From contig JAQWZS010000089.1 in assembly GCA_029253325.1 (NCBI GenBank), positions 1 through 6,018 on the forward strand: 6,018 nucleotides of DNA, written 5' to 3'. Shown here piece by piece: positions 5,938 through 6,018 of the stretch (position 1 is its first letter; every line of letters starts with the position of its first letter). A model generated the notes under the pieces. It did no database searches. It saw only the letters and a list, made by a program, of their open reading frames with translations, and was not told the origin of the DNA. The stretch comes from Bacteroidia bacterium (GTDB taxonomy: Bacteria; Bacteroidota; Bacteroidia; NS11-12g; UBA9320). The position numbers and the translations under genes were made by a program.

Positions 5938-6018
5938 TTATTTTCTATGATTGAATAAAGGTGTGGTTAACCCCTTTTTTTTTACCATATCCAATGCCAC
6001 ATCGACAATCATATCTTC
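5938..6018 (-). CDS. C-terminal end of an unidentified gene (runs off right edge)
   Basis: On the minus strand a frame enters from the right edge and stops at TAA 5940-5938, giving 26 codons that read E-D-M-I-V-D-V-A-L-D-M-V-K-K-K-G-L-T-T-P-L-F-N-H-R-K. The alternating hydrophobic and acidic residues suggest a terminal amphipathic helix, but the family is not recognisable. The three lysines are encoded by a run of nine A. The stop is 6 bases from the lipoprotein stop (5931), so the two genes converge as hflX and the HAD gene do. A tiny ORF beginning at the internal ATG (6012-6010) is the alternative, but a longer gene cut by the window is more likely. Confidence 0.45.
   Translation of the reverse strand, partial: EDMIVDVALDMVKKKGLTTPLFNHRK
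5957..5983 (+). terminator. Candidate intrinsic terminator of the lipoprotein gene
   Basis: AAAGG at 5957-5961 can pair with CCTTT at 5973-5977, with partial extra G-C pairing inside the 11-base loop (which includes GGTTAACC). T continues to 5983 (nine T from 5975), just 25 bases after the lipoprotein stop. The stem is short and imperfect. It lies inside the 3' coding end of the convergent minus-strand gene. Confidence 0.35.

Noticed and set aside
1..6018. CRISPR arrays, insertion sequences, tRNA or rRNA genes, or a new defence system
   Set aside because: No regular repeats, terminal inverted repeats, transposase motifs or tRNA-like folds were seen, and the genes belong to known housekeeping or catabolic families.

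Overview
The window looks like a piece of a Bacteroidota chromosome, probably a Cytophagales- or Flavobacteriia-like organism. The signs are an AT-rich sequence, no clear Shine-Dalgarno sites, a textbook Bacteroidota promoter (TTG, 17 bases, TAnnTTTG) in front of paaZ, and a lipoprotein whose mature N-terminus resembles a Bacteroidota surface-export signal. The genus cannot be told from the sequence alone.

Layout, left to right. A possible divergent membrane or secreted protein is cut off at the left edge (50 down to 1, minus). hflX (99-1274, plus) encodes a ribosome-associated GTPase with a TTG start. A Cof-type HAD phosphatase (1279-2088, minus) converges on it with only 4 bases between the stop codons. 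A divergent intergenic stretch of about 130 bases then carries the promoter of a two-gene operon: paaZ (2218-4272), the bifunctional ring-opening hydrolase and aldehyde dehydrogenase of aerobic phenylacetate catabolism, and an enoyl-CoA hydratase/isomerase paralogue (4274-5041) one base downstream. Next is a small exported lipoprotein gene (5133-5931) split into two frames at a run of five G. Removing one G would give a single reading frame of about 265 codons. At the right edge, the last 26 codons of a minus-strand gene (5938-6018) converge on the lipoprotein gene.

How the genes work together. PaaZ hydrolyses oxepin-CoA and oxidises the resulting semialdehyde. The product chain then needs crotonase-family steps, so an ECH/isomerase gene tightly coupled to paaZ fits a role in the lower phenylacetate pathway. 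The ring-activating genes (paaK, paaABCDE, paaG and others) are not in this window. hflX, the HAD phosphatase and the lipoprotein have no visible functional link to that operon.

No CRISPR array, mobile element, tRNA or rRNA was seen. Most of the window is ordinary chromosomal housekeeping and catabolic sequence. The points most worth a second look are the frameshifted lipoprotein and the crotonase with only one of the two usual catalytic glutamates.
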